A DNA stretch of 64,000 nucleotides from Marinoscillum pacificum (GTDB taxonomy: Bacteria; Bacteroidota; Bacteroidia; Cytophagales; Cyclobacteriaceae), in NCBI RefSeq assembly GCF_024714495.1, contig NZ_JAMZMJ010000001.1, positions 992,001-1,056,000 of the forward strand, written 5' to 3'. The notes beneath the pieces were generated by a model, which saw only the letters and a program-made list of their open reading frames with translations, was not told where the DNA came from and ran no database searches. Numbering within the stretch: position 1 is the first letter of the stretch; each line of letters starts with the position of its first letter. A program made the position numbers and the translations under genes. This document shows, in pieces, positions 1 through 8,914 of the stretch.

Positions 1-1
1 A

Positions 2-661
2 TTCCGTGAGCGTTTGGATTTCTTTTTAAAAGAGCGTCCAAAATTAGCCTCTCTAGTGTCGAGATGGGAAGAACCTGGACAAGGCGAAAGAAGATTGCTA
101 AGTATTCTAAGAGGATTTAGAATGAAAAAAATTCTCGAAAGAATGCTGGATGAAGATGAATTCTTGTCTCCTTATGGAATTAGAGCAATGTCGAAAGACC
201 ATGAGAAGAACCCATATAAGATGAACATTGAAGGACAGAAATTCGAAGTTTCCTATATCCCTGGTGAGTCCGATAGTTCATTCTTTGGTGGTAACTCCAA
301 CTGGAGAGGACCAATATGGTTCCCTGTTAATTACTTGATTTTAGAGTCATTGCTGAAATTCTCCTATTACTATGGAGAAGACTACAAAGTAGAATTTCCA
401 ATAGGTAGTGGCGATGAACACACACTACTAGAAGTAACACAGGGAATTTGTGATCGATTGATTGGTATTTTTAAGAAAGACGAAAAAGGTTATCGACCGG
501 TTTATGGAGATTCTTTAAAACAGCAAACTGATCCACACTTTAAAGACTACATTTTATTCTATGAGTACTTCAACGGAGACACAGGTTTAGGCCTTGGTGC
601 GTCTCACCAAACTGGCTGGACAGGACTCGTTGCGGAACTTATTCATCGTTACCACAATTAA
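2..661 (+). CDS. GH63/MGH1-like glycoside hydrolase, C-terminal part (partial)
   Basis: The reading frame is open to the left edge of the window (codons from base 2), so the real start lies outside. The visible 220 residues are the C-terminal part of an (alpha/alpha)6-barrel glycosidase of the GH63/mannosylglycerate-hydrolase-like (MGH1) type. The stretch GGNSNWRGPIWFPVNYL and the late ASHQTGWTGLVAELI are typical of the barrel end and active-site rim in that family. The likely role is hydrolysis of a glucosyl or mannosyl glycoside, but the substrate cannot be told from this fragment. No signal peptide can be judged. The beta-phosphoglucomutase-like gene two positions downstream would fit sugar metabolism (inference). 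Family assignment fairly sure, specificity unknown. Confidence 0.75.
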   Translation, partial: FRERLDFFLKERPKLASLVSRWEEPGQGERRLLSILRGFRMKKILERMLDEDEFLSPYGIRAMSKDHEKNPYKMNIEGQKFEVSYIPGESDSSFFGGNSNWRGPIWFPVNYLILESLLKFSYYYGEDYKVEFPIGSGDEHTLLEVTQGICDRLIGIFKKDEKGYRPVYGDSLKQQTDPHFKDYILFYEYFNGDTGLGLGASHQTGWTGLVAELIHRYHN

Positions 662-726
662 CTCAAAGTAATTTCAATTTAAAATAAGGTTAACATTCTT
701 GAATTACCTTGCGCAAAAATACATTT

Positions 727-2349
727 ATGAGAGCCACGCTTGCACTATTACTATTCGTTAGTACATTATTTTCTTTTGCCCAGAAACAACCCAAACTCGT
801 AGTAGGAATCGTTATTGACCAAATGCGTCATGACTACCTTCAGCGTTTCGAATACCAATTTGGAGAAGATGGTTTTAAACGAATGATGAGTCAGGGATTT
901 GAAGCAAAAAACAATCATTACAATTATATCCCTACCTATACTGCTCCAGGTCACGCATCTATATACACAGGAACCACACCTAGATATCACGGCATCATTG
1001 CCAATGACTGGTACAGTAAAGTTTTAGGTAGATCGGTTTATTGTGTTGGAGACACATTATATAACGCTACTGGCGGTAGCGCGATGAATGGTAAAATCTC
1101 ACCAAGAAACCTTCAAGTCAATACCATTACGGATGAGTTAAAGCTTTCGACCAATTTTCAATCTAAGGTGGTTGGAGTATCTATTAAAGATAGAGGTGCC
1201 GTTTTGCCTGCAGGTCATACTCCAAATGGCGCTTATTGGTATGATTCGCGAACAGGCGAATTCATGACATCAGACTTCTATTTCAAAGAGTTACCAAAAT
1301 GGGTTCAGGATTTCAACAACAAAAGACTTGCTAATAAATACTCTGATCAAGTTTGGAATACAATTAAACCAATTGAGTCATACAAACAATCTACTGCCGA
1401 TAATGTGCCCTACGAGGGCGGATTCAAAGGAAAAGATTCTCCAACCTTTCCATACGATTTATCCAAACTAAGAAAAGAAAACGGTCCATATGGATTAATC
1501 CGTTCCACACCATTCGGAAATACATTGGTTCTAGACATGGCGAAGGCAGCTTTAAAAGGTGAAAATCTGGGTACAGATAATGTCATGGATTTTCTAGCAG
1601 TAAGCCTTTCTTCAACTGACTATGTAGGTCACAATTTCGGACCAAACTCAGTGGAGTTAGAAGATACTTATATCCGCCTGGACAAAGATTTAGGTGAATT
1701 CTTAAAATATTTGGATAAAGAAGTAGGTGAAGGTGAGTATATGGTATTCCTAACGGCTGATCATGGAGTGGTTGCTAATCCTCAGTTCCTGGTAGATCAT
1801 AATTTACCTGGCGGATATTATAGCAATGACGAAGCCAAAGCATCTTTTGGAGAGTTTTTAAAAGAATTGGGATCGGAAGACTATGTTTCAAACATCTCTA
1901 ATGATCAAATATTCTTAAACAGAGAATTCATCCAATCAAAAGGAGAAAACCTGGAAGACATACAGAAACTATTTGCTGAGAAAGCGATGGATTTAGAGTT
2001 TATCACCGAAACATTTACGGCGACTGACCTTTCTAGATTTGACTATTCAGATCCAATGAGAAAGAGCTTGCAAAATGGTTTTAATCGCAAACTTTCTGGT
2101 GATGTCATATTGCTCAAAAAAGCTGGATACTTATCTGGTGGATATGGCAGCACAGGAACAACACATGGCTCAGGATATACCTATGACACTCATGTTCCAT
2201 TACTTTTCTTTGGCGCTGGAGTGAAGAAAGGATCAACTGTAGAAAAGACCTACATCACGGATATTGTGCCAACATTAGCCATGCTCATGAATATTTCGTT
2301 ACCAAATGGTGCCATTACTGGTGAGCCGATAGAAGAAATATTTGAGTAA
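727..2349 (+). CDS. PafA-like alkaline phosphatase / nucleotide pyrophosphatase superfamily protein
   Basis: Exported phosphomonoesterase of the alkaline phosphatase superfamily, closest in layout to the Bacteroidota enzyme PafA, which releases phosphate from organic phosphate esters in the periplasm. Starting at the ATG gives a clean signal peptide (MRATLALLLFVSTLFSFAQ); an upstream in-frame TTG six codons earlier would only add charged residues. Visible motifs are the first metal Asp in VIDQMRHDYL, the Thr nucleophile (about Thr72) in TYTAPGHASIYTGT, SSTDYVGHNFGPNS (Asp and His ligands), LTADHGV (Asp-His pair) and the late GTTHGSGYTYDTHVP His. The length of about 540 residues is normal for the family. 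All ligands appear present, so it should be active. The usual regulation is phosphate-independent in PafA, but nothing in this sequence decides that. Confidence 0.88.
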   Translation: MRATLALLLFVSTLFSFAQKQPKLVVGIVIDQMRHDYLQRFEYQFGEDGFKRMMSQGFEAKNNHYNYIPTYTAPGHASIYTGTTPRYHGIIANDWYSKVLGRSVYCVGDTLYNATGGSAMNGKISPRNLQVNTITDELKLSTNFQSKVVGVSIKDRGAVLPAGHTPNGAYWYDSRTGEFMTSDFYFKELPKWVQDFNNKRLANKYSDQVWNTIKPIESYKQSTADNVPYEGGFKGKDSPTFPYDLSKLRKENGPYGLIRSTPFGNTLVLDMAKAALKGENLGTDNVMDFLAVSLSSTDYVGHNFGPNSVELEDTYIRLDKDLGEFLKYLDKEVGEGEYMVFLTADHGVVANPQFLVDHNLPGGYYSNDEAKASFGEFLKELGSEDYVSNISNDQIFLNREFIQSKGENLEDIQKLFAEKAMDLEFITETFTATDLSRFDYSDPMRKSLQNGFNRKLSGDVILLKKAGYLSGGYGSTGTTHGSGYTYDTHVPLLFFGAGVKKGSTVEKTYITDIVPTLAMLMNISLPNGAITGEPIEEIFE

Positions 2350-2385
2350 TCATCACGATTATTAGTGCAACCAAAAAAATCAACA

Positions 2386-3039
2386 ATGCAAATAGGATTA
2401 ATATTTGACATGGATGGTGTCATCGTAGAAAACCATCAGTACCACTACTTAGCATGGCAAAAAATTGCAGCTAAACATGGCATTACCATTGATGAAGTGT
2501 TCTACAGAGAAAAAATGAATGGCCGAACGCTGAAGAAATTAATGAAAGTGGTTTTTGAGCGTGAGATGAGTGATGAAGAGGCAAAAAGCATTGGATTAGA
2601 AAAAGAGGCGATCTACAGAGACTTGTACAAAGATCATCGCAAGCCTACAACCGGCTTGATCAAGTTTCTTGAAGAGGCTAAAGAAAAAGGAATTCCAATG
2701 GCTGTTGGAACATCAGCACCAAAAGAGAACGTTGAGTTTACACTGGATGATCTCGATCTGAGAAAGTATTTCGTTGGTGTGGTGGACGATAGCATGGTAG
2801 TTCATGGCAAGCCCGATCCAGAAGTATATTTAAAAGGAGCTGAGCTGGTTAACAGAAAACCTGAAGACTGTATAGTGTTTGAAGATGCTGTTTCAGGAAT
2901 TCAAGCAGGTAAAGATGCGGGATCCAAAGTAATCGGATTGGCTACCTCCCACTCTCGTGAAGAATTGGATGCTGATTTGATAATTGATAACTTTTCAGAT
3001 CTATCATGGCAACAAATCACAGACTTGCTAGGTAAATAA
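2386..3039 (+). CDS. HAD-superfamily hydrolase, beta-phosphoglucomutase-like
   Basis: Cytoplasmic HAD subfamily IA enzyme of 217 residues from the ATG at 2386; an in-frame GTG seven codons upstream is less likely. Motif I is FDMDGVIVE (nucleophile and acid/base Asp), motif II the Ser/Thr in GTSAPKEN, motif III the Lys in GKPDPEVYL, and motif IV FEDAVSGIQAG. The helical cap between residues 15 and 80 resembles beta-phosphoglucomutase and 2-deoxyglucose-6-phosphatase-like members. It therefore either isomerises a sugar phosphate or dephosphorylates one. Placement downstream of a glycosidase and a phosphatase supports sugar-phosphate work, but the exact substrate is not determinable. Confidence 0.85.
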   Translation: MQIGLIFDMDGVIVENHQYHYLAWQKIAAKHGITIDEVFYREKMNGRTLKKLMKVVFEREMSDEEAKSIGLEKEAIYRDLYKDHRKPTTGLIKFLEEAKEKGIPMAVGTSAPKENVEFTLDDLDLRKYFVGVVDDSMVVHGKPDPEVYLKGAELVNRKPEDCIVFEDAVSGIQAGKDAGSKVIGLATSHSREELDADLIIDNFSDLSWQQITDLLGK

Positions 3040-3044
3040 TACAT

Positions 3045-3701
3045 ATGCATAGACTATTCATACTACTCACCATTTCCATTTTATCCATAAGCGCCCATGG
3101 ACAATCGCTACGTATTGCCAAATTAAAGTATGATGGAGGTGGTGACTGGTATGCGAATAAAACGTCCCTTCCCAACCTAATTGAGTTCTGCAATAGAAAC
3201 CTAAACACAGACATTGCTCGTGAAGATGATATTGTAGAAGTTGGCAATCCTGACTTGTTTTTATACCCTTATGTTTACATGACCGGTCATGGAAACGTTG
3301 TTTTTAATAGTCAACAAGCAGAAAACCTTAGAAATTACCTGACATCTGGAGGCTTCTTACATATCGATGACAACTATGGACTTGATACGTATATAAGACT
3401 TGAAATGAAGAAGGTATTCCCAAACCTTGAGTTTGTGGAATTGCCTTTTGACCATCCTATTTATCATCAGAAATATGATTTTGCTGATGGACTACCCAAG
3501 ATTCATGAACATGATAGCAAACCAGCACAGGGATATGGTATAATTTACGAAGGACGACTTGTTTGCTTCTATTCATATGAGTCAGACCTGGGTAATGGAT
3601 GGGAAGATCAAGTGATTTACAATGATCCCGAAGAAGTTCGTCAGAAAGCTCTTAAAATGGGAGCCAACATCATTAGTTTCGCTTTTACATCAAACCTTTA
3701 A
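3045..3701 (+). CDS. DUF4159 domain-containing exported protein
   Basis: A 218-residue protein with an N-terminal signal peptide (cleavage near SAHGQS). The rest matches DUF4159, a family common in Bacteroidota and Myxococcota whose fold resembles a glutamine-amidotransferase-like or VWA-associated Rossmann domain. Diagnostic stretches are LKYDGGGDWYANKTSLPNL, FLYPYVYMTGHG, LRNYLTSGGFLHIDDNYG and the late GRLVCFYSYESDLGNGWED. The function is unknown; relatives often sit next to BatA-like or gliding/secretion-related genes. It starts 5 nt after the HAD gene and is followed after 1 nt by a lipoprotein gene, so the three are probably cotranscribed. Confidence 0.85.
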   Translation: MHRLFILLTISILSISAHGQSLRIAKLKYDGGGDWYANKTSLPNLIEFCNRNLNTDIAREDDIVEVGNPDLFLYPYVYMTGHGNVVFNSQQAENLRNYLTSGGFLHIDDNYGLDTYIRLEMKKVFPNLEFVELPFDHPIYHQKYDFADGLPKIHEHDSKPAQGYGIIYEGRLVCFYSYESDLGNGWEDQVIYNDPEEVRQKALKMGANIISFAFTSNL

Positions 3702-3702
3702 C

Positions 3703-4152
3703 ATGAAGCATTTTTTATGGCTGTCTGCAATCTTAATTGGCTGCACTACCACTACTTCACCTACAGAAAATAGTCTTGACATTCAACATACCTGGCTATT
3801 AGTATCCGGCGAGAAAATTGAAGGCTCAGACACCACTTTCACCGACTACACCAAAGACCAGAAGGTCTTAAAAATCATCAATGACACACATTTTTCGTTT
3901 ATTAGGCATGATCTGACTAAGGGTGAAGACTCTACTAAGAGCGTCTTTGTGGCTGGAGCAGGATCTTATCAATTAGAAGGAAACGTCTATAAAGAGCATC
4001 TTGAATTCTGCAGTTATCGACCATGGGAAGGCCATGATTTTGAATTTGAATTATCCCTCGCTGGAGACACACTTGTTCAAAAAGGCATAGAAAGAATAGA
4101 AGAGCTCAACGTAGATCAAATCATCATTGAAACGTATGTCTTAGTTCCATAA
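3703..4152 (+). CDS. Small lipoprotein, lipocalin-like
   Basis: A 149-residue product if started at the ATG one base after the DUF4159 stop. That start gives a lipoprotein signal (MKHFLWLSAILIGC with Cys15 in a lipobox), whereas longer upstream readings run inside the previous gene. The mature part alternates beta-strand-like segments (HTWLLVSGEKIEG, GAGSYQLEGNVYKEHLEFCS, DTLVQKGIERIEE), as in small calycin/lipocalin-type proteins of Bacteroidota, but no family is recognised with certainty. It is probably anchored to the outer or inner membrane. Function unknown. Confidence 0.7.
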   Translation: MKHFLWLSAILIGCTTTTSPTENSLDIQHTWLLVSGEKIEGSDTTFTDYTKDQKVLKIINDTHFSFIRHDLTKGEDSTKSVFVAGAGSYQLEGNVYKEHLEFCSYRPWEGHDFEFELSLAGDTLVQKGIERIEELNVDQIIIETYVLVP

Positions 4153-4212
4153 AAAGTAAAAGGCCACACCACTATGGCATGACCCTACTACCTGATTAAA
4201 AAACTACCTAAA

Positions 4213-5088
4213 TTATTTTCCCCGATGATGACGTCTGCCCTTTGGCTCAATTTCCTTCGTGGTTGTTTCGCCATTGATTGTGATGTTCACTAGATTATCG
4301 CAAGTGCCGTCACCATAATCTATCGTCACTACATTTTCACCCGCAATTATTTCTTTAACCCCAGACACTGGAATCACAACACGTTCATCTCTACATTCTC
4401 GAGCAAAAACAATCTCTTCTACTATAGTCATTGTGTATGAAGTTCCGTCAATCAAAGTACCTGATGCTTCTCCATTAAGTGTCGTGTGAACAGATGACCA
4501 ATCATCAGAGATGTAGGTAGTTCTTTCAAACTCTGAATCTCTGGTAATTGAGGATTCATCAGGGAAAGTCAACTTACCACCCACCAGTTCAATCGTGAAC
4601 GTTCTGCTGAGTGAATCAGCCTCGTCTGAGGTATTGGTAAGTGTTCGTGTGCCTTCCACACCTACACTATCCACATAAAAATCCTCAAAAGTCACTATTC
4701 TATAGGCTCCAGGAACGCTTCTAAGTTGATTGTAAGCGATTCGAACAATACCACTTCTTTCTACACCATGATGGTCTTCGCATCCTTCACCAAAATCTAT
4801 GGTAATTACCTGATTTAAAGTATCTCTATCTATCGTCGCACAATCAGACAACCGACCAAAACGATATTTTCCATACTTATGTCTAGCCGAAGAATTAACA
4901 CCAGATATGCAACTTTCAATTCCATCTTCCACTATTTGATCAACCTCTTCAAAACTAGAAGTTACCGCAGCTTCACCTGCCACATCTATTTCACTCTCAA
5001 TCAAGTTTTCCAAACCAGCATCTCCAGGTTCACAGCTGTAAAGTCCGAATGCAACTATTACTGCAGCCAATATTGATTTCTTCTTCAT
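4213..5088 (-). CDS. Hypothetical lipoprotein
   Basis: A 291-residue product begun at the ATG that places a lipobox (MKKKSILAAVIVAFGLYSC, Cys19). A longer in-frame extension upstream has no sensible N-terminus. The mature protein is rich in Thr, Ser and acidic residues and contains two related beta segments with ITIDFGEGCEDHHG and VTIDYGDGTCDNLVNI, each with a single Cys, suggesting an internal duplication of a beta-sandwich unit with a conserved DxGxGC motif. It ends in a basic tail (KGRRHHRGK). I do not recognise a named domain. It is convergent with the preceding lipoprotein gene and divergent from the outer-membrane-protein gene at 5235. Confidence 0.65.
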   Translation of the reverse strand: MKKKSILAAVIVAFGLYSCEPGDAGLENLIESEIDVAGEAAVTSSFEEVDQIVEDGIESCISGVNSSARHKYGKYRFGRLSDCATIDRDTLNQVITIDFGEGCEDHHGVERSGIVRIAYNQLRSVPGAYRIVTFEDFYVDSVGVEGTRTLTNTSDEADSLSRTFTIELVGGKLTFPDESSITRDSEFERTTYISDDWSSVHTTLNGEASGTLIDGTSYTMTIVEEIVFARECRDERVVIPVSGVKEIIAGENVVTIDYGDGTCDNLVNITINGETTTKEIEPKGRRHHRGK

Positions 5089-5234
5089 GACTATTATTTT
5101 TTGTTTCTTATTGATTTGCCCCTTTGACAGTAAAAAAATCAGAAGGTTTAATGGAGACATAAAAAAATCATGAAAAACCTTACCTTTGAATAACGACCGT
5201 AACAGATTCACCAGCTTTAAAGTCTAACTAAACA

Positions 5235-6182
5235 ATGCGATACTTTTTATTAGTAACTCTAATCTTCGCCGGTCTGAAGGGAAGCGGACAAGGCTGCAGC
5301 GATGCAGGTTTTTGTACCATGGGTGCAATGAAACCTGACCAACCGTATAGCAAACGAATAGATTTCAAACTGAGGTCTCTTGAGTTTAACTACTATCATG
5401 GTAAAAGTTTGCTTACTCCCGTAATTACAGTTTATACAGCAGATATGAACTTTAGCATCAACAGTGATTATACACTGCAGGTGAAGGTTCCTTATCAAAC
5501 GGTCAATGGTAACCTAGGACAAACATCTGGTATAGGTGACCTCTCATTGAGTACCTCCAGAGCATTCAGTTTATCCAACGGATATAGTGCAGGAATAACT
5601 CTGGGTGCCAAAATAGCCACCGGAAAGAGTAACATTGAAAATAATGATACAGAATTTGGTGTTGGTGGTGATCTCCCTATGTATTATCAGTTGAGCCTGG
5701 GAAGCCACGATCTGGTTCTTGGTGGATCACTCATTAATGAAAAATGGCTTTTCGCAACTGGGCTTCAACTTCCAGTCATCTACCAAAATGAAAATGACTT
5801 TAGATGGGCGCAATGGGCAGGATATCCTAATCAAGAATATTTAGAAAAATATAACCTTGCGAATGATTTAAGAAGAGGAACAGATGTAATGCTGCGTGCA
5901 GAGCGTAATTTTCGATATATCAACTTCAACTTCGGCATTGGGTTCCTCGCAATCTATCGATTGAATAAAGATGAAATTTATGATTTCAATACAGACCAAA
6001 GAGTCAAACTTGAAGGCACAACAGGACTGGCCTCCAATGTATTGGTGAATTTTGGTTATAACTTCAATGTCAATCACAGTATCAAATTGATTGGTGGTCT
6101 CAAAACAACACACCGAGAAATGAACCCAGATGGGTTGACCAGAAAACATGTAATCAGTTCCAGCTACGTTTATCGATTCTAA
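5235..6182 (+). CDS. Outer-membrane beta-barrel protein (putative transporter)
   Basis: A 315-residue exported protein: signal peptide MRYFLLVTLIFAGLKGSGQ, then a short Cys-containing plug-like start (GCSDAGFCTMGAM), then alternating amphipathic strands and a terminal aromatic residue (YVYRF), all typical of outer-membrane barrels. The pattern of GIGDLSLSTSRAF, SAGITLGAKIATGKS and a final strand resembles the channel-like proteins annotated as phenol-degradation (meta-pathway) transporters. Substrate unknown. Only 3 nt separate it from the CHAT gene downstream, so the two are almost certainly cotranscribed and may act together at the cell envelope. Confidence 0.65.
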   Translation: MRYFLLVTLIFAGLKGSGQGCSDAGFCTMGAMKPDQPYSKRIDFKLRSLEFNYYHGKSLLTPVITVYTADMNFSINSDYTLQVKVPYQTVNGNLGQTSGIGDLSLSTSRAFSLSNGYSAGITLGAKIATGKSNIENNDTEFGVGGDLPMYYQLSLGSHDLVLGGSLINEKWLFATGLQLPVIYQNENDFRWAQWAGYPNQEYLEKYNLANDLRRGTDVMLRAERNFRYINFNFGIGFLAIYRLNKDEIYDFNTDQRVKLEGTTGLASNVLVNFGYNFNVNHSIKLIGGLKTTHREMNPDGLTRKHVISSSYVYRF

Positions 6183-6185
6183 TAT

Positions 6186-8855
6186 ATGAAACAACTATCC
6201 GTCACTTTCATTGGGTTGTTACTTTCAGTTTCGGTAATAGCGCAAGAAAATTTACTAGACAAATCCGAACAGCTTTTCCTGAAAGGAGCCTATGACGATG
6301 CGATTATATCTTATCGGGAAGCTGGGGAACAATTACTTAAATCCAATCAACTTGACTCATACGCAACATGTCATTTGAATATTGGCCAATGTTATCTCGA
6401 ACTAGGCAACATTGAAGCTGCTCTAGAGCAAACTAAAAATACAGTTGGCTTCATTTCCTCAGAATTACCAGATCAAAAAAGCTTATTGTTTGACGCTTTA
6501 TTACTGGAAGGTGAAGCGCTTCTGAAAATTGGTCGTAATGATGAATCTCTCGAGATTCTTAATCAGGCAGAGGCTTTAGCTCCTAGTCAGGATCCTTTGG
6601 ATGCTGCAGAATGTTACAATGATTTAGGTGTAGGATATTGGAACAATGGAAACAAAGAATTAGCACTAGGCTACCATGAAAAAGCATTAAAAATACGCCG
6701 GGAGACACTGGGTGATACGGCCGTTCAAGTAGCCAACTCCTATTTAAATCTTGGCTTGGTTTATTTAAAAGAAGACTATCTGGATGCCGTTATAGCTTTT
6801 ACTGATGCCCTTGAAATCTACAAGTCCCAACTGGGTGAAAGGCATCCACAAGTAGCTTTATGTTACAGCAATTTGGCATTTGCCAATAGTGCCCAAAACA
6901 ACTACGGAGCTGCTCTGCGCTATTTGGATCTTACTATGGATATCTGGAATCAGAACTACAAGGGAGACCATCCAAACAAGGCTTTCACCTTGACGAATAA
7001 GGGCAACATTTTGGAAGAGCAAGGCAAATATGACGAAGCGCTTGTAGCAGAACAGGAAGCATTACAGATGTATTTGAAGCTATTCGGTCCTAAACATCCA
7101 GAGGTTGCTAATACCTATGCCCTAATGGCTTCATCACAAGCTCAAAAAGGTCAATACAATTTAGCGATGGAAAGCATCCAGCAGTCTATTTATGCAAACT
7201 TGTATGATCAAACCTATTATGATCTGTACGCCCTTCCAAAACTGGAGAACTACTTCAATGCGGATATTCTGCTATCATCTTTACAGCGTAAGGCTCAAAT
7301 ACTGGAAACGCTTCACTTCAATAAGACTTTGAAACCAAGGGATATCAAGGCATCATTAGATACTTATCGTTTATGTGATGATCTGATATCGGATATACGT
7401 CAAATAAGATTGAGTGAAGCTGACAAGATCAAAATAGGTGAAATCAGCACGCAGATTTATGATAATGGGATAAGAATAGCTCTATACCTGGCAGATAAAA
7501 CATTCCATAAAAAAGACTACCAAAAAATTGCCTTCAACTTCTGTGAACGTTCAAAATCTGCAGTATTGCAAGCAGCCATTAATGATACCAAAGCAAAAAC
7601 ATTCGCAGGTATTCCTGATGAATTAATCGAAGAAGAATCTGGTTATCAAACCTATCTCAATTATTTGGAGCAGCAGCTTGAAGACAATCCGAATGATGCC
7701 AATATACGTGCGATGGTTTTTGATGTAAAGCAATCATATATTGATTTCATCAAGAAACTAGAGCAGACTTACCCTAATTATTACAACCTGAAATATCAGA
7801 AGGACATTCTTTCTGTAGAAGACTTACAATCTCATCTACCAGCGACTACTGCGGTACTCTCCTATTTTATCGGAGAACAATCGGTCTACATTTTTGAGAT
7901 TACCAAATCAGGAATTCAAACCTATAGCAAACCGAAACCAGAAAATTTTCTTCAAAGTGTTAATGGTCTTAGGAATAGCATTAAGTATCGCATACAATCC
8001 ATGTATGAAAGCTCTAGTAAAACATTATCAGAGTTATTGATACCTAAAATTGAATCTGGAATACAGCAATTGGTTATCATCCCAGATGGAATTACAGGGA
8101 CTATTCCTTATGAAGCTTTGAAATGGGGAGATGATTCCGACGCAGTTTATCTAGTAGAAAAGTTTGGTGTATCATATGACTATTCTGCCTCTTTGATCAA
8201 TGATCGATTATCTATGACAGCCAGTGAAGCAAAGGGAATTTTACTTACTGCACCAGTTTCATTTGATAAAAATGATACGAGAATGTCTACCCTTCCTGGC
8301 TCGGAAGCTGAAGTAAAAGAGATCAAGTATTTGTTTATGTCTTCCACCGACAAACCTGAAGTTTTGTTTAAAGAAGATGCATCTGAGTCAAAAGTAAAAT
8401 CAATAGATCTCGCTTCATTCAAATACCTGCATTTTGCCACACACGGCATGGTACATGAATCAAAGCCCGATTTATCCAGAATCTTCTTAACACCAGATAA
8501 TTCCGAAGACGGAAACCTTTTCTCAAGTGAAATCTATTCTTTAGACATCAATGCTGATTTGGTTACACTTTCTGCATGCGAAACAGGTCTTGGTAAAATT
8601 GCCAAAGGAGAAGGAATTATCGGGTTGAGTAGATCATTGATGTATGCCGGAGCTAAAAATCTTATTGTATCACTTTGGCAAGTATCTGATGCCTCTACAT
8701 CAGAACTGATGATTGATTTCTATACGCAACATTTGAATCATTCAACCAACATGATTTTTGCTGATGACTTGAGAAAAGCAAAGCTCAAACTAATTGCTTC
8801 TGAAGACTATTCAGAACCCTATTATTGGGCGCCATTCATATTGATTGGGAAGTAA
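6186..8855 (+). CDS. Exported TPR-repeat CHAT-domain putative cysteine protease
   Basis: An 889-residue protein. Residues 1-19 form a signal peptide (MKQLSVTFIGLLLSVSVIAQ). Residues about 20-350 contain TPR units of the tetratricopeptide_12 type, with LGLVYLKEDYLDAVIAF and repeated GERHPQVA/GPKHPEVANTYA motifs. A helical linker follows, then a CHAT domain from about residue 590 to the end. The CHAT catalytic pair is visible: His753 in HFATHG and Cys798 in LSACETG, followed by GEGIIGLSRSLMYAGAKNLIVSLW. CHAT is a caspase/separase-clan (CD) protease fold; in cytoplasmic members it acts in defence and cell-death systems. The signal peptide puts this one in the periplasm, where its target is unknown. 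It follows an outer-membrane protein gene by 3 nt. Confidence 0.85.
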   Translation: MKQLSVTFIGLLLSVSVIAQENLLDKSEQLFLKGAYDDAIISYREAGEQLLKSNQLDSYATCHLNIGQCYLELGNIEAALEQTKNTVGFISSELPDQKSLLFDALLLEGEALLKIGRNDESLEILNQAEALAPSQDPLDAAECYNDLGVGYWNNGNKELALGYHEKALKIRRETLGDTAVQVANSYLNLGLVYLKEDYLDAVIAFTDALEIYKSQLGERHPQVALCYSNLAFANSAQNNYGAALRYLDLTMDIWNQNYKGDHPNKAFTLTNKGNILEEQGKYDEALVAEQEALQMYLKLFGPKHPEVANTYALMASSQAQKGQYNLAMESIQQSIYANLYDQTYYDLYALPKLENYFNADILLSSLQRKAQILETLHFNKTLKPRDIKASLDTYRLCDDLISDIRQIRLSEADKIKIGEISTQIYDNGIRIALYLADKTFHKKDYQKIAFNFCERSKSAVLQAAINDTKAKTFAGIPDELIEEESGYQTYLNYLEQQLEDNPNDANIRAMVFDVKQSYIDFIKKLEQTYPNYYNLKYQKDILSVEDLQSHLPATTAVLSYFIGEQSVYIFEITKSGIQTYSKPKPENFLQSVNGLRNSIKYRIQSMYESSSKTLSELLIPKIESGIQQLVIIPDGITGTIPYEALKWGDDSDAVYLVEKFGVSYDYSASLINDRLSMTASEAKGILLTAPVSFDKNDTRMSTLPGSEAEVKEIKYLFMSSTDKPEVLFKEDASESKVKSIDLASFKYLHFATHGMVHESKPDLSRIFLTPDNSEDGNLFSSEIYSLDINADLVTLSACETGLGKIAKGEGIIGLSRSLMYAGAKNLIVSLWQVSDASTSELMIDFYTQHLNHSTNMIFADDLRKAKLKLIASEDYSEPYYWAPFILIGK

Positions 8856-8914
8856 AAGTGATTAGTCCAGCTTTATTTGCAACCTTCAGAAGTAGTACGG
8901 AAATATATCAAACT

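Noticed and set aside
3622-3702. Upstream extension of the lipoprotein gene at 3703
   Set aside because: It lies inside the DUF4159 gene and would hide the lipobox; the ATG one base after that stop is better.
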